A stretch of 64,000 nt of DNA from NCBI GenBank assembly GCA_036510675.1, contig DATCDN010000001.1, positions 11,855-75,854 on the forward strand, written 5' to 3'. The notes below the pieces were generated by a model. The model ran no database searches. It was not told the origin of the DNA and saw nothing but the letters and a program-made list of their open reading frames with translations. The first letter of the stretch is position 1. Every line of letters begins with the position of its first letter. Of this stretch, positions 44,541-53,759 are shown piece after piece. The stretch is from JAATGI01 sp036510675. Its GTDB lineage: Bacteria > Pseudomonadota > Alphaproteobacteria > ATCC43930 > CGMCC-115725. The translations under genes were made by a program, and so were the position numbers.

Positions 44541-45188
44541 TTGCCCGGTCGTCCCGTGATCCTGACATCCGTTCCGCGTGATCGGCTCGCCGCCCTTTTG
44601 GCACGATTTGCCGGGAATCTTCATGATTGGCATGCACAATCCGCCTTCGCCCGGATCGCCCATGCGGGCTCCGACCGTGCCGCCGGCGCGGCGGCCGAGC
44701 GCCATCGGCTTGAAGCGGCGCGGGTGGCGCGGCGCCTCGGCATGCGCATCGCACCGGGATCGCCCACGCGCGGCTTCGGCTGGGATGGGCGCATCCTGCG
44801 CACCGGCACCGAGGCCTATGTGCTGTTGCACGAGATCGCGCATTGGCAGATGGCGGATGCGCGCCGCCGCCGCGCGGTTGAATTCGGCCTTGGACCTGGC
44901 CCGGAGACCGGCCACCGCGCCGCCGCGGAACGCGCCACCTTGCTCACCGGCCTGGCGCGCGAGCGCGAGGAAGCGATGGCCTCGCTTCTCGGCATTTTGT
45001 GGGAGGCCGCGCTGGGCCAGCCCGCCCTCGCCTCCTTCCTCGATCAGAACTGGCTCGAGGGCGCCGGCCGTCCCGGCACCGCCGCGCATTTCGAGGCGAC
45101 GCTGACGCGGCTGATGCGGGCCGGACTCGTCAACCGAGCCGGACGCCCGCTATGGTCGCGTTCGATCACGGGAAGGACCGCGCTATGA
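44541..45188 (+). CDS. Hypothetical protein with HExxHW motif
   Basis: 215 aa from TTG at 44541 (GTG at 44556 also possible). I do not recognise the family firmly. Residues around 95-110 read TEAYVLLHEIAHWQMADARRR. The HEIAHW zinc-type motif resembles that of elongation factor P hydroxylase (EpmC) and other minimal metalloproteins, but the rest does not clearly match. Overlaps the following dehydrogenase gene by four bases (ATGA), so the two are translationally coupled. Rich in Ala/Arg with no signal peptide; likely cytoplasmic. Confidence 0.65.
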   Translation: MPGRPVILTSVPRDRLAALLARFAGNLHDWHAQSAFARIAHAGSDRAAGAAAERHRLEAARVARRLGMRIAPGSPTRGFGWDGRILRTGTEAYVLLHEIAHWQMADARRRRAVEFGLGPGPETGHRAAAERATLLTGLAREREEAMASLLGILWEAALGQPALASFLDQNWLEGAGRPGTAAHFEATLTRLMRAGLVNRAGRPLWSRSITGRTAL

Positions 45189-46096
45189 CCGAACGCATCG
45201 CTTTTCTCGGCATCGGGCTGATGGGGGCGCCGATGGCTGCCAATCTGCTGAAGGCCGGGTTCACCCTAACCGCCTGGAACCGTGGCCGCGCCAAGGCCGA
45301 CGCACTGGCATCGGACGGCGCCGGCGTTGCCGCGACCGCCGCCGATGCGGTGCGCGGCGCCGACATCGTCATCACCATGCTACGGGACGGCCCCGCCGTC
45401 GAGGCGGTGCTGTTCGGTGCCGAGAATGCCGCCGCCGCGCTGCGCCAAGGCGCGCTGGTCATCGACATGAGTTCGATCCCGCCGGCCACCGCGCGCGACC
45501 ATGCCGCGCGCCTCGGCCAGCGTGAGGTCGCGCATCTGGACGCGCCGGTCAGCGGCGGCACCGGTGGCGCGCGCGATGGCGCGCTCGTGATCATGGCCGG
45601 CGGCGGCGCGGCGGACTTCGCGCGGGCGCGGCCGGTCTTCGCGCCGCTGGGCAAGCCGACGCTAGTCGGCGGGTCGGGCAGCGGCCAGTTGGCGAAGCTC
45701 TGCAATCAGGCGATTGTCGGCATCACCATCGGCGCGGTGGCCGAGGCGCTGTTGCTGGCGGCGGCCGGGGGCGCCGATCCCGCGGCGGTGCGCGAGGCGC
45801 TGATGGGCGGGTTCGCCGACAGCCGTATTCTGCGGGAGCATGGCCAGCGCATGCTCAATCGCCGCTTCCTGCCGGGCGCGCGGGTCAGCATGCAGATCAA
45901 GGACCTCGACACCGTGCTCGACGCGGCGCGCCAGGCCAAGCTGGACCTGCCGCTGTCGCGGCGCGTCACGGAGCTCTTCAAGCATCTCGCCGCCGATGGC
46001 GGCGCGGGATACGATCATAGCGGCCTGCTGTTGGACTTGGAGAAGCGCAACGTCCCAGCCCGGGTCGGCAGCGGCCCGGATACCTTGCCCGAGTAG
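45185..46096 (+). CDS. NAD(P)-dependent beta-hydroxyacid dehydrogenase (HIBADH/GarR family)
   Basis: 303 aa. N-terminal Rossmann motif IAFLGIGLMGAPMAANLLKAG, substrate motif LDAPVSGGTGGARDG and the catalytic Lys in GSGQLAKLCNQAIVG place it in the 3-hydroxyisobutyrate dehydrogenase / tartronate semialdehyde reductase / succinic semialdehyde reductase family. NRGRAK after strand 2 favours NADP(H). Specific substrate not predictable. Coupled to the HExxH gene upstream; the CHAD gene begins 13 bases downstream. Confidence 0.9.
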   Translation: MTERIAFLGIGLMGAPMAANLLKAGFTLTAWNRGRAKADALASDGAGVAATAADAVRGADIVITMLRDGPAVEAVLFGAENAAAALRQGALVIDMSSIPPATARDHAARLGQREVAHLDAPVSGGTGGARDGALVIMAGGGAADFARARPVFAPLGKPTLVGGSGSGQLAKLCNQAIVGITIGAVAEALLLAAAGGADPAAVREALMGGFADSRILREHGQRMLNRRFLPGARVSMQIKDLDTVLDAARQAKLDLPLSRRVTELFKHLAADGGAGYDHSGLLLDLEKRNVPARVGSGPDTLPE

Positions 46097-46109
46097 GGGA
46101 AAGCCGCGC

Positions 46110-46994
46110 ATGGCGCGAACCAGCAAGAGATCGACCGACGCGACCCGCCTGACGGGCACGTCCCTGGTCGGGGACGCGGTACGCCATGGCGTCGCGGTGA
46201 GCAATGCGTCGCTGGCGCGATTACGGGGCGGCGCGGCGACGGCGGATGCCGACAGGGTCCATCATTTCCGCACCACGCTGCGGCGGCTGCGCTCGCTGCT
46301 CTCGTCCTTCAAAGCGGTCGCGCCGCCGGCCAAGCGCATGCATCTTTCCGATCGGCTGAAGGAATTGTCCCAGCGCTATGGAAAGTCGCGCCAATGGGAC
46401 GTGCTGATCGAGGCGATCGACCAGGATTTCGATGGCGGCACCGATCGAAGCCGGATCGCCGATGCCGCCAAACGGCGCCGGCGAGCCCTGACGCGCGGCG
46501 ACGGGCCGCGGCTGAGCCGGGACATTGCCGCGATCGACCGCGCCATCCTTGCCGCCGACTGGCTCCACGCGCCGTCGCCGGGCGAGGCGGAATTGTGGAA
46601 CGCGGCCCTCGACGATTTCGTGCCCGACCTGCTTGACCGCCAATGGCGCCGGCTGCGCCAGCGGTCGCGCCATGTCGATCTGTCCGACGCCGCCGCCTTC
46701 CATGAATTCCGCATCGCCGCGAAGAAGCATCGCTATACCATCGAATTTCTGGCGTCGCGCTATCGCAAGAAAGCGGTAAAGCCCTATCTTCGGCGGCTCG
46801 TCGCGATTCAGGACGTGCTGGGCGCGTTGCGCGACGCGCAAGCCGATGCGGAATTGCTTGGCGAGCTGGCGTTGACGCCGGCGGCGCGGGCGGCGGCGGC
46901 GGCCTGGCTGGAACGCCGTGCCGCGGCATGCCGCGCGCGATTTCCGGCCGAGAGTAAGGCGTTCCGTCGCGAGAAACCGTTCTGGGAGCAGTGA
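46110..46994 (+). CDS. CHAD domain protein
   Basis: 294 aa from the ATG at 46110 (MARTSKRSTDATRLTG). All-helical, His/Arg-rich: VHHFRTTLRRLRSLLSSF and FHEFRIAAKKHRYTIEFLAS are the two halves of the CHAD fold, which binds inorganic polyphosphate. Usually fused or linked to a CYTH triphosphatase, but none is visible here. A polyphosphate-handling role would fit the polyphosphate-type glucokinase at 32.3 kb. That link is speculative. Confidence 0.88.
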   Translation: MARTSKRSTDATRLTGTSLVGDAVRHGVAVSNASLARLRGGAATADADRVHHFRTTLRRLRSLLSSFKAVAPPAKRMHLSDRLKELSQRYGKSRQWDVLIEAIDQDFDGGTDRSRIADAAKRRRRALTRGDGPRLSRDIAAIDRAILAADWLHAPSPGEAELWNAALDDFVPDLLDRQWRRLRQRSRHVDLSDAAAFHEFRIAAKKHRYTIEFLASRYRKKAVKPYLRRLVAIQDVLGALRDAQADAELLGELALTPAARAAAAAWLERRAAACRARFPAESKAFRREKPFWEQ

Positions 46995-46996
46995 CC

Positions 46997-47641
46997 ATGC
47001 AAGTCGATATTTTCGCCGATGTGGTGTGCCCCTGGTGCTTCATCGGCAAGCGGCGGTTCGAGCGCGCGATGGCAATGCGCCCCGAGACGCCAGTCGAACT
47101 GGCGTGGCGGCCGTTTCAGCTCAATCCCGAGATGCCGCGCGACGGCGTTCCCGCCGATGAATTCTTCGCCGCGAAATTCGGCGACCTGCAGAACATGAAC
47201 GAGCGGCGCGGCATAGTGGCCGAGATCGGCGCCGCGCTGGGCATCGATTTCGCGTTCGACCGCATCGCACGCGAACCCAACACGCTCGACGCCCATCGCC
47301 TCATCCGCTTCGCCTTGCGGCGCGGCAAGGCCGATGCGGTGGTGGAGGCGCTGTTCACCGGCCACTTCGTCGCCGGCCGCGACATTGGTGACCGGGCCAC
47401 GCTCGCGGCCATCGCGGCCGAATCCGGCTTGGATCGGGCCGAAGCCGAACAATTCCTCGCCGGCAACGAGGAAACCGACACGATCCTGGCTGAGGAGCAA
47501 GAGGCGCGCCGCATCGGCGTTACCGCCGTGCCGTGCTATGTCTTCGAGCAACAGTATGCGGTCGCCGGCGCGCAAGAGCCGGAATTTTTCCTGCCGATCT
47601 TTGACCTCGTCCAGCGCGGCGGCGCCCCCGCGGGGAAGTAA
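46997..47641 (+). CDS. DsbA-family oxidoreductase (FrnE-like)
   Basis: 214 aa from the ATG at 46997 (GTG at 46991 would overlap the CHAD stop). Thioredoxin-like fold with the active-site CPWC in FADVVCPWCFIGKRRFERAM, a long helical insertion and the cis-Pro region GVTAVPCYVFEQQYAVAGAQ. No signal peptide, so cytoplasmic; this fits the FrnE / 2-hydroxychromene-2-carboxylate isomerase-like group rather than periplasmic DsbA. Confidence 0.88.
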   Translation: MQVDIFADVVCPWCFIGKRRFERAMAMRPETPVELAWRPFQLNPEMPRDGVPADEFFAAKFGDLQNMNERRGIVAEIGAALGIDFAFDRIAREPNTLDAHRLIRFALRRGKADAVVEALFTGHFVAGRDIGDRATLAAIAAESGLDRAEAEQFLAGNEETDTILAEEQEARRIGVTAVPCYVFEQQYAVAGAQEPEFFLPIFDLVQRGGAPAGK

Positions 47642-47650
47642 AAAATTTGA

Positions 47651-47809
47651 AACCGCCACGGCGCCAAGACGCCAAGGTCAAACGACACTCCTCCTTACCG
47701 GCGAAAGCCGGTATCCATGACAATGATGGACCCCGACCTTCGTCGGGGAGGCGCTGGCGTTTAATCCCGCCGTATTCAAAAATTGCTCCGTCGTCCCTGG
47801 CGTCTTGGC
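47651..47809. repeat. Intergenic palindromic element with two perfect hairpins
   Basis: The end repeats GCCAAGACGCCAAGG (47663-47677) and CCCTGGCGTCTTGGC (47795-47809) are inverted with 14 of 15 matches. Between them lie two perfect 7-base-pair hairpins: one around ACCGGC-GAAA-GCCGGT (47696-47713, GNRA tetraloop) and CCCCGAC-CTTC-GTCGGGG (47731-47748). It fills the gap between the convergent DsbA-like and mfd genes. It looks like a non-coding mobile palindromic repeat and may double as a bidirectional terminator. Confidence 0.7.
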
Positions 47810-47821
47810 GGCGCAATTTCT

Positions 47822-50800
47822 TTAAGCCGATACCGTAACCTTCGCCGGCACATTCTCGGCGATTTCGGCAAGTTGCTTCAGCAGGGTCGCGGTGCCGCGC
47901 AGGCGGTCGCGCGGATCGTCCCAGCTTCGCGTGACGACGAGGCGCTGATCGGGCCGCAGCCGCGCGGTGTTCGACTGGGATTGCAGGAACCGCACCAGCC
48001 CCGCCGGGTTGGCGAAGCGCTCGTTGCGAAATTGTAGCACGACCCCCTTCGGCCCGGCATCGAGCTTCTGCACGCCGGCGCGGCGACAAAGCTGCTTGAT
48101 CGCGATGGTCTCCAGCAGATTATCGACCTCGGGCGGCAACGTGCCGAAGCGATCGACCAGCTCGGCGGCAAAGGAATCGAGCTCGGCGCGATTGATCAAT
48201 TGCGCGATGCGGCGATAAAGCCCGAGGCGCAAATTGAGATCGGCGACATAGGCCTCGGGGATCAGCACCGGCGTGCCGAGCGTGATCTGCGGCGTCCATT
48301 CATCGGCGACTGGCTCGCCGGAGCCGCCGCGCGCATTGGCCACCGCCTCCTCCAGCAGATGCTGATAGAGCTCGATGCCGACCTCGCGGATATGGCCCGA
48401 TTGCTCCTGGCCCAAGAGATTGCCGGCGCCGCGAATATCGAGATCGTGGCTCGCCAGGATGAAGCCGGCGCCGAGTTGGTCCAGCGTCTGCATCACCTCG
48501 AGGCGTTTCTGGGCCGCCTCGGTCAGCATCTTCCCCGGCGGCAGCGTGAAATAGGCATAGGCGCGCTGCTTCGAGCGCCCGATGCGGCCGCGCAACTGAT
48601 AGAGCTGGGCCAGGCCGAACATGTCGGCGCGGTGCACGATCATGGTATTCGCGGTCGGGATATCGAGACCGGATTCGATGATATCGGTCGAGAGCAGCAA
48701 ATCGTAATCGTGACGGTCGAACGCCGCCATCACATCTTCGAGGGCGTTCGGTGCCAGCCTTCCATGCGCCATCGCCACCTTGAGATCGGGCGCCAACTCG
48801 GTCAGCGCGCGGCGGACATCGTCGAGGTCGGCGATGCGCGGCACCACATAAAAAATCTGCCCGCCGCGATGGCGCTCGCGCTGAATCGCCTCGCGCAGCA
48901 CGACGGGATCGTAGGGCAGCACGAAGCTGCGCACCGCCAGCCGGTCGATCGGCGGCGTCGCGATCACGCTCATCTCGCGCACGCCCGCCAACGCCAGTTG
49001 CAGCGTCCGCGGAATCGGTGTCGCGGTCAGCGTCAGTACATGTACATCGGTCTTGAGCTTTTTCAGCTTTTCCTTCTGCGCCACGCCGAAATGCTGTTCC
49101 TCGTCGATCACGATCAGGGCGAGATGGCGAAAAGCCACGCCCTTGCCGAGCAGGGCGTGCGTGCCGATGACGATGTCGATGCGGCCCGCGGCCAGCTCCT
49201 TCTTGGTTTCGGCGGCATCCTTGGCATTGACCATGCGCGACAATTGCCCGATACGCACCGGCAGGCCGACGAAGCGTTCGGTGAAGCGATTGTAGTGCTG
49301 GCGCGCCAGCAGCGTCGTCGGCACCACGATCGCGACCTGCGTGCCCGCCATCACCGCGACGAACGCCGCGCGCAGCGCCACCTCGGTCTTGCCGAAGCCG
49401 ACATCGCCGCAGATGAGCCGGTCCATCGGCTTGCCCGATACCAAATCCTCCAGCGTGTCGAGGATCGCCTTGTCCTGATCCTCGGTCTCGGGGAAGGGGA
49501 AGCGCGCGGCGAATTCCTCGTAGAGACCCTCGGGCGCGGCGATGACCTCGCCCTGGCGAATCTGGCGCTGCGCCGCGACCGCGATCAGTTCGGCGGCGAT
49601 GTCCTGAATCCGCGCCTTGACCCGTGCCTTGCGCGACTGCCAGCCGACGCCGCCAAGCTTGTCGAGCGACGCCTCCGCCATCTCGCCGCCATAGCGCGAC
49701 AGCATCTCGATATTTTCGACCGGGACATAGAGCTTGTCGTCGCCCGAATAGAGAATGCGCAGGCAATCATGCGGCGCGCCGGCAACGTCGAGCGTCTCCA
49801 GCCCGTCATAGCGCCCGACACCATGATCGATATGCACGACGAGATCGCCGGGTTGCAGCGCCGAAACCTCGGCGATGAATTGCTCGGACTTGGCGCGCCG
49901 GCGCGCCGGGCGCGCCAGCCGCTCGCCGAGAATGTCCTGTTCGGTCAGCAGCATGGTTTGCGCGGTCGTATAGCCATGCTCGATCGGCAAGACCGCCGAA
50001 CCGATCGCACCGGTGGGAAGGCGCTCGAAGCCGGCCCAATCGGCGACCCGGGTCGGCGTCACCACGCCATGTTCGTGCAGCAGGTTTTCAAGCCGATCCG
50101 CCGAGCCGATGCTGTAGGCGACGATCAGCACGCGCCGTCCCGCCGCGCGCTCCTGCCCAAGCCGATCGCGCACCGCATCGAAGAGATTGGCCCTGGGGTC
50201 CTGACGGGTCGCGGCGAAGCCGGCCACCGGGCGCCCCCCGGCATCGAACGAGGCGGCCCCGTCCGGCGCGCCGAAGGCGCTCAATTCGGCGACGCGGCGG
50301 GTCCGCAGCATCGCCTGCCACTCGCGCTCATCAATGGTGAATTGCTCGGGCCGCACCGGCCGATAGACCGGCTGGCCGCGCCGGGTATCGAGCCGCGCCT
50401 GATAGAAATCGTCGATGGCGGCGAGACGGTCGTGCCGGGCCGCCTCGATCGTCGCGTCCATGGTCACGGCGGCGTCGGGTAGATAATCGAACAGCGTCTC
50501 GAGCTTGTCGTAATAGAGCGGCAGCCAATGCTCCATGCCGGCGAAGCGCTGGCCGGCGCTGACATTCTCATAAAGCGCGTCGTCGTTGGCCACGGTGCCG
50601 AATTGCTCGCGATAGCGGGTGCGGAATCGCTCGATCGCCGTCTCGTCGAACAGCACCTCGCTGACCGGCTGCAACCGCACCTGATCGAGATTGCCGGTGG
50701 TACGCTGGGTCAGGGGATCGAAGCTGCGCACGGCTTCCAGATTGTCGCCGAAGAAATCGAGACGCAGCGGCTCGGCCGTGCCCGAGGGGTAGAGATCGAC

Positions 50801-51325
50801 AATGCCGCCGCGAATGGCGAACTCGCCCGGCTCGCGCACGGTCTCGGTGCGGCGGTAGCCGTTGCGCGCCAGGAACGCGGTGAGCGCCGTCAGCGCGACG
50901 GCATCGCCAAGCTTGAGCCGCATCACGCGGTCGAGAAACGCCGCGCGCGGCGGCACGCGCTGAAGCGCGGCGTTGATGGTGGTGAGGACGATGCGGCGCT
51001 GTCCCGGCTTCGCCTCGGCGATACGCGTCAGGGTGTCGATGCGGCGGCTGACGATCTCGGGGTTGGGCGAAATTCGATCGTAGGGCAGGCAATCCCAGGC
51101 CGGACACGTCAGCACCGCGACGCCGGGATGAAAAAACGCCAGCGCCGCCGCGAGCCGCGCCATGCGCGCATCGTCGGCGCAGATGTGCAGCACCGTCTCC
51201 GCCTCGCCCGCGGCCACGATGCCGCCGAGCAGAAACGCATCATGCCCCTCCGGCGCCCCCGCGATCAGGAGATGGCCGGACGCCTCGCGGCTCTTGGCGG
51301 TGAAGAATTTACCGAGATTCGTCAT
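47822..51325 (-). CDS. mfd: Transcription-repair coupling factor Mfd
   Basis: 1167 aa from the ATG at 51325 (MTNLGKFFTAKSREASG). UvrB-like N-terminal part, RNA polymerase-interacting domain (GDLVVHIDHGVGRYDGLETL) and RecG-like motor with Walker A GDVGFGKTEVALRAAFVA, DEEQ box VIDEEQHFGVAQKEKLK and QLRGRIGRSKQRAYAYF. The TRCF C-terminal domain ends the protein. Removes stalled RNA polymerase and recruits UvrA. Overlaps sdhE by 17 bases; this gene pair facing recG is a familiar alphaproteobacterial arrangement. Confidence 0.96.
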   Translation of the reverse strand: MTNLGKFFTAKSREASGHLLIAGAPEGHDAFLLGGIVAAGEAETVLHICADDARMARLAAALAFFHPGVAVLTCPAWDCLPYDRISPNPEIVSRRIDTLTRIAEAKPGQRRIVLTTINAALQRVPPRAAFLDRVMRLKLGDAVALTALTAFLARNGYRRTETVREPGEFAIRGGIVDLYPSGTAEPLRLDFFGDNLEAVRSFDPLTQRTTGNLDQVRLQPVSEVLFDETAIERFRTRYREQFGTVANDDALYENVSAGQRFAGMEHWLPLYYDKLETLFDYLPDAAVTMDATIEAARHDRLAAIDDFYQARLDTRRGQPVYRPVRPEQFTIDEREWQAMLRTRRVAELSAFGAPDGAASFDAGGRPVAGFAATRQDPRANLFDAVRDRLGQERAAGRRVLIVAYSIGSADRLENLLHEHGVVTPTRVADWAGFERLPTGAIGSAVLPIEHGYTTAQTMLLTEQDILGERLARPARRRAKSEQFIAEVSALQPGDLVVHIDHGVGRYDGLETLDVAGAPHDCLRILYSGDDKLYVPVENIEMLSRYGGEMAEASLDKLGGVGWQSRKARVKARIQDIAAELIAVAAQRQIRQGEVIAAPEGLYEEFAARFPFPETEDQDKAILDTLEDLVSGKPMDRLICGDVGFGKTEVALRAAFVAVMAGTQVAIVVPTTLLARQHYNRFTERFVGLPVRIGQLSRMVNAKDAAETKKELAAGRIDIVIGTHALLGKGVAFRHLALIVIDEEQHFGVAQKEKLKKLKTDVHVLTLTATPIPRTLQLALAGVREMSVIATPPIDRLAVRSFVLPYDPVVLREAIQRERHRGGQIFYVVPRIADLDDVRRALTELAPDLKVAMAHGRLAPNALEDVMAAFDRHDYDLLLSTDIIESGLDIPTANTMIVHRADMFGLAQLYQLRGRIGRSKQRAYAYFTLPPGKMLTEAAQKRLEVMQTLDQLGAGFILASHDLDIRGAGNLLGQEQSGHIREVGIELYQHLLEEAVANARGGSGEPVADEWTPQITLGTPVLIPEAYVADLNLRLGLYRRIAQLINRAELDSFAAELVDRFGTLPPEVDNLLETIAIKQLCRRAGVQKLDAGPKGVVLQFRNERFANPAGLVRFLQSQSNTARLRPDQRLVVTRSWDDPRDRLRGTATLLKQLAEIAENVPAKVTVSA

Positions 51326-51611
51326 GCGGCCTGAACATGGTGGACCCTTCGACGCGCAATCGGAAATCGAGCAGCATCCGGGTGACGTCGTTGCGCTGGT
51401 CGGCGCTCGGCTCCGCGCGGCGGGCCACCCAATCGTAGAGCAGGCCGTCCTGTAGTTCGAGCAGCGCCTCGAAACGGTCGAGTTGACCCGCATCGAACGC
51501 GGCGAGGTGCCGTTCGGCGAAGCCGGTCAACAGCAATCCTTCCTCGCGCGTGCCGCGATGCTGGGCTCTGAACAATAGCTTTTTGCGGCGGACCGATTCC
51601 GGATCGCCCAT
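51309..51611 (-). CDS. sdhE: FAD assembly factor SdhE (succinate dehydrogenase assembly factor 2)
   Basis: 100 aa. The flavinylation motif RGxxE is present as RAQHRGTREEGLLLTGFAERH, followed by the family's FEALLELQDGLLYDWVARR. It promotes covalent FAD attachment to SdhA. ATG at 51611 has GGAGAG six bases upstream and a good promoter. Overlaps mfd. Confidence 0.93.
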   Translation of the reverse strand: MGDPESVRRKKLLFRAQHRGTREEGLLLTGFAERHLAAFDAGQLDRFEALLELQDGLLYDWVARRAEPSADQRNDVTRMLLDFRLRVEGSTMFRPHDESR

Positions 51612-51635
51612 GCCGTACTCTCCGATTTAGGCTAC

Positions 51636-51664
51636 GATATAGAGACAGATTGCCGTTGTCTCAA
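51636..51664 (-). promoter_or_regulatory. Promoter of sdhE-mfd
   Basis: On the minus strand TTGAGA (51659-51664), a 17-base spacer and TATATC (51636-51641), followed by GGAGAG (51618-51623) six bases before the sdhE ATG. It lies inside the 66-base divergent gap with recG. Confidence 0.6.
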
Positions 51665-51677
51665 CCGCGAGAACCGC

Positions 51678-53759
51678 TTGCGTCCGGAAATATTGTTCCC
51701 GCTGTTCGCTCCCCTCACCTCTCTGGCCGGGGTTGGGCCGCGCTATGCCGCGTTGCTGGCGGAGCTGGCGGGGCCGCATCTCGTCGATCTGCTGTTTTAC
51801 CTGCCCAGCAGCCTGATCGACCGCCGCTTTTCGCCCACGGTCCGCGACGCCCCCGAGGACCGCATCGCCACGCTGACCGTGACGGTGGAGGGGCACCAGC
51901 CATCACAGCACCCGCGCCGGCCCTATCGCGTGCGCTGTCGCGACGCGACCGGATTCCTGCATCTCGTGTTCTTTCATGTGAAGGGCGACTATCTGACGCG
52001 GCTGTTGCCGGTCGGCTCGACGCGCATCGTCAGCGGCCGGATCGAGCGGTTCAACAACGAAATCCAGATGAATCACCCCGACCACATCGTGGCGCCGGAC
52101 GCGCGCGACACGCTGAAGCCGATCGAGCCGGTCTATCCGCTGACCGCGGGCCTGCCGCTGCGCACCGTGCAGAAGGGCGTGGCGCTGGCCTTGTCGCGCG
52201 CCAGCGACCTGCCGGAATGGATCGAGCCCAGCCTCAAGGCGCAACGCCACTGGCCCGATTGGAAGGCGGCGCTCGACAGCGCCCACGCACCGGAAAGCGA
52301 AGAGGATTTGGCGCCGACGACCCTGTCGCGCCAGCGCCTCGCCTATGACGAGCTGCTGGCGAACCAGCTTGCCATTCTGCTGCTGCGCGCCCACACGCGG
52401 CGCCTGCCTGGCCGCGCCATCAAGGTCGCCGGAACCCTGCGCGAGCGGGTGCTTGGCGCTCTGCCCTTCGCGCTGACCAACTCGCAGCGCCACGCGATCG
52501 CCGAGATCGCCGGCGACATGGCGGCGCCCAACCGCATGCTGCGGCTGCTCCAGGGCGATGTCGGCAGCGGCAAGACCCTGGTGGCGCTGATGGCGATGCT
52601 CGACGCGGTCGAGGCGGGAAGCCAGGCGGCGCTGATGGCGCCGACGGAAATCCTGGCGCGCCAGCATTACGCCACCCTGGTGGCGCTGGCGGAGCCGGCG
52701 GGGGTCGAGGTCGCCCTGCTCACGGGACGCGAAAAGGGCCGCGCGCGCGAGGCCATTCTGTTGCGTCTCGCCTCGGGCGATATCGGCATCGTGGTCGGCA
52801 CGCACGCACTGTTTTCGCAAGATGTCGCGTTCAACAATCTGGCGCTCGCCGTCATCGACGAGCAGCATCGCTTCGGCGTCGAGCAGCGCATCGCGCTATC
52901 CAACAAGGGCAAGGGCATCGACATTCTGGTGATGACCGCGACGCCAATCCCGCGCACGCTGATGCTGACCGCCTATGGCGATCTTGATTCGTCGCGGCTG
53001 ACCGAAAAGCCGGCGGGCCGGCGGCCGATCGCCACCCGGACCATTCCCCTGTCGCGGCTCGAGGAAGTAATCGGGGCGGCGCGGCGCGCGCTCGACACCG
53101 GCGCCAAAATCTATTGGATTTGCCCGCTGGTCGAGGAATCGGAGCAGATCGATCTCGCCGCCGCCGAGGAACGCTTCGCGCAGCTAAAGGAATTGTTCGG
53201 CGAACGCGTCGCCTTGGTTCATGGCCGGATCAAGGGCGCCGAGCGCGACCGCGTGATGGAGGGGTTCGCGCACGGTCCGATCGGGCTGCTGGTAGCGACC
53301 ACCGTAATCGAGGTCGGGGTCGATGTGCCCGACGCCACCGTGATGGTGATCGAGCATGCCGAGCGGTTCGGCCTGGCGCAGCTTCATCAGTTGCGCGGCC
53401 GCGTCGGACGCGGCACCAAGCCGTCGAGCTGCCTGCTGCTCTACGCGGCGCCGTTGAGCGAGACCGCCAAGGCGCGGCTCGCCATTCTGCGCGAGACCGA
53501 GGATGGATTCCGCATCGCCGATGAGGATTTGCGGCTGCGCGGCGCCGGCGAGGTGCTGGGCACCCGGCAAAGCGGCATGCCGGCGATGCGGCTGGTCGAT
53601 CTCGCCGCGCATGGCGCCCTCATTCCCGTCGCGCGCGATGATGCGCGCCTCGCGCTGGAACGCGATCCCGAATTAAAATCGGAGCGCGGGCTGGCGCTAC
53701 GCATCCTGCTCTATCTGTTCGAGCGCGATCAGGCGGCCGGCTATCTGCGATCGGGCTAG
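51678..53759 (+). CDS. recG: ATP-dependent DNA helicase RecG
   Basis: 693 aa starting at TTG (LRPEILFPLFAPLTSLAGVGPR); this text is the usual RecG N-terminus, so the rare start is credible. Wedge/OB domain at about 50-150, Walker A LLQGDVGSGKTLVAL, DEQH box VIDEQHRFGVEQRIAL, motif VI QLHQLRGRVGRGTKPSSCLL. Remodels stalled replication forks and Holliday-like structures. Confidence 0.96.
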   Translation: MRPEILFPLFAPLTSLAGVGPRYAALLAELAGPHLVDLLFYLPSSLIDRRFSPTVRDAPEDRIATLTVTVEGHQPSQHPRRPYRVRCRDATGFLHLVFFHVKGDYLTRLLPVGSTRIVSGRIERFNNEIQMNHPDHIVAPDARDTLKPIEPVYPLTAGLPLRTVQKGVALALSRASDLPEWIEPSLKAQRHWPDWKAALDSAHAPESEEDLAPTTLSRQRLAYDELLANQLAILLLRAHTRRLPGRAIKVAGTLRERVLGALPFALTNSQRHAIAEIAGDMAAPNRMLRLLQGDVGSGKTLVALMAMLDAVEAGSQAALMAPTEILARQHYATLVALAEPAGVEVALLTGREKGRAREAILLRLASGDIGIVVGTHALFSQDVAFNNLALAVIDEQHRFGVEQRIALSNKGKGIDILVMTATPIPRTLMLTAYGDLDSSRLTEKPAGRRPIATRTIPLSRLEEVIGAARRALDTGAKIYWICPLVEESEQIDLAAAEERFAQLKELFGERVALVHGRIKGAERDRVMEGFAHGPIGLLVATTVIEVGVDVPDATVMVIEHAERFGLAQLHQLRGRVGRGTKPSSCLLLYAAPLSETAKARLAILRETEDGFRIADEDLRLRGAGEVLGTRQSGMPAMRLVDLAAHGALIPVARDDARLALERDPELKSERGLALRILLYLFERDQAAGYLRSG

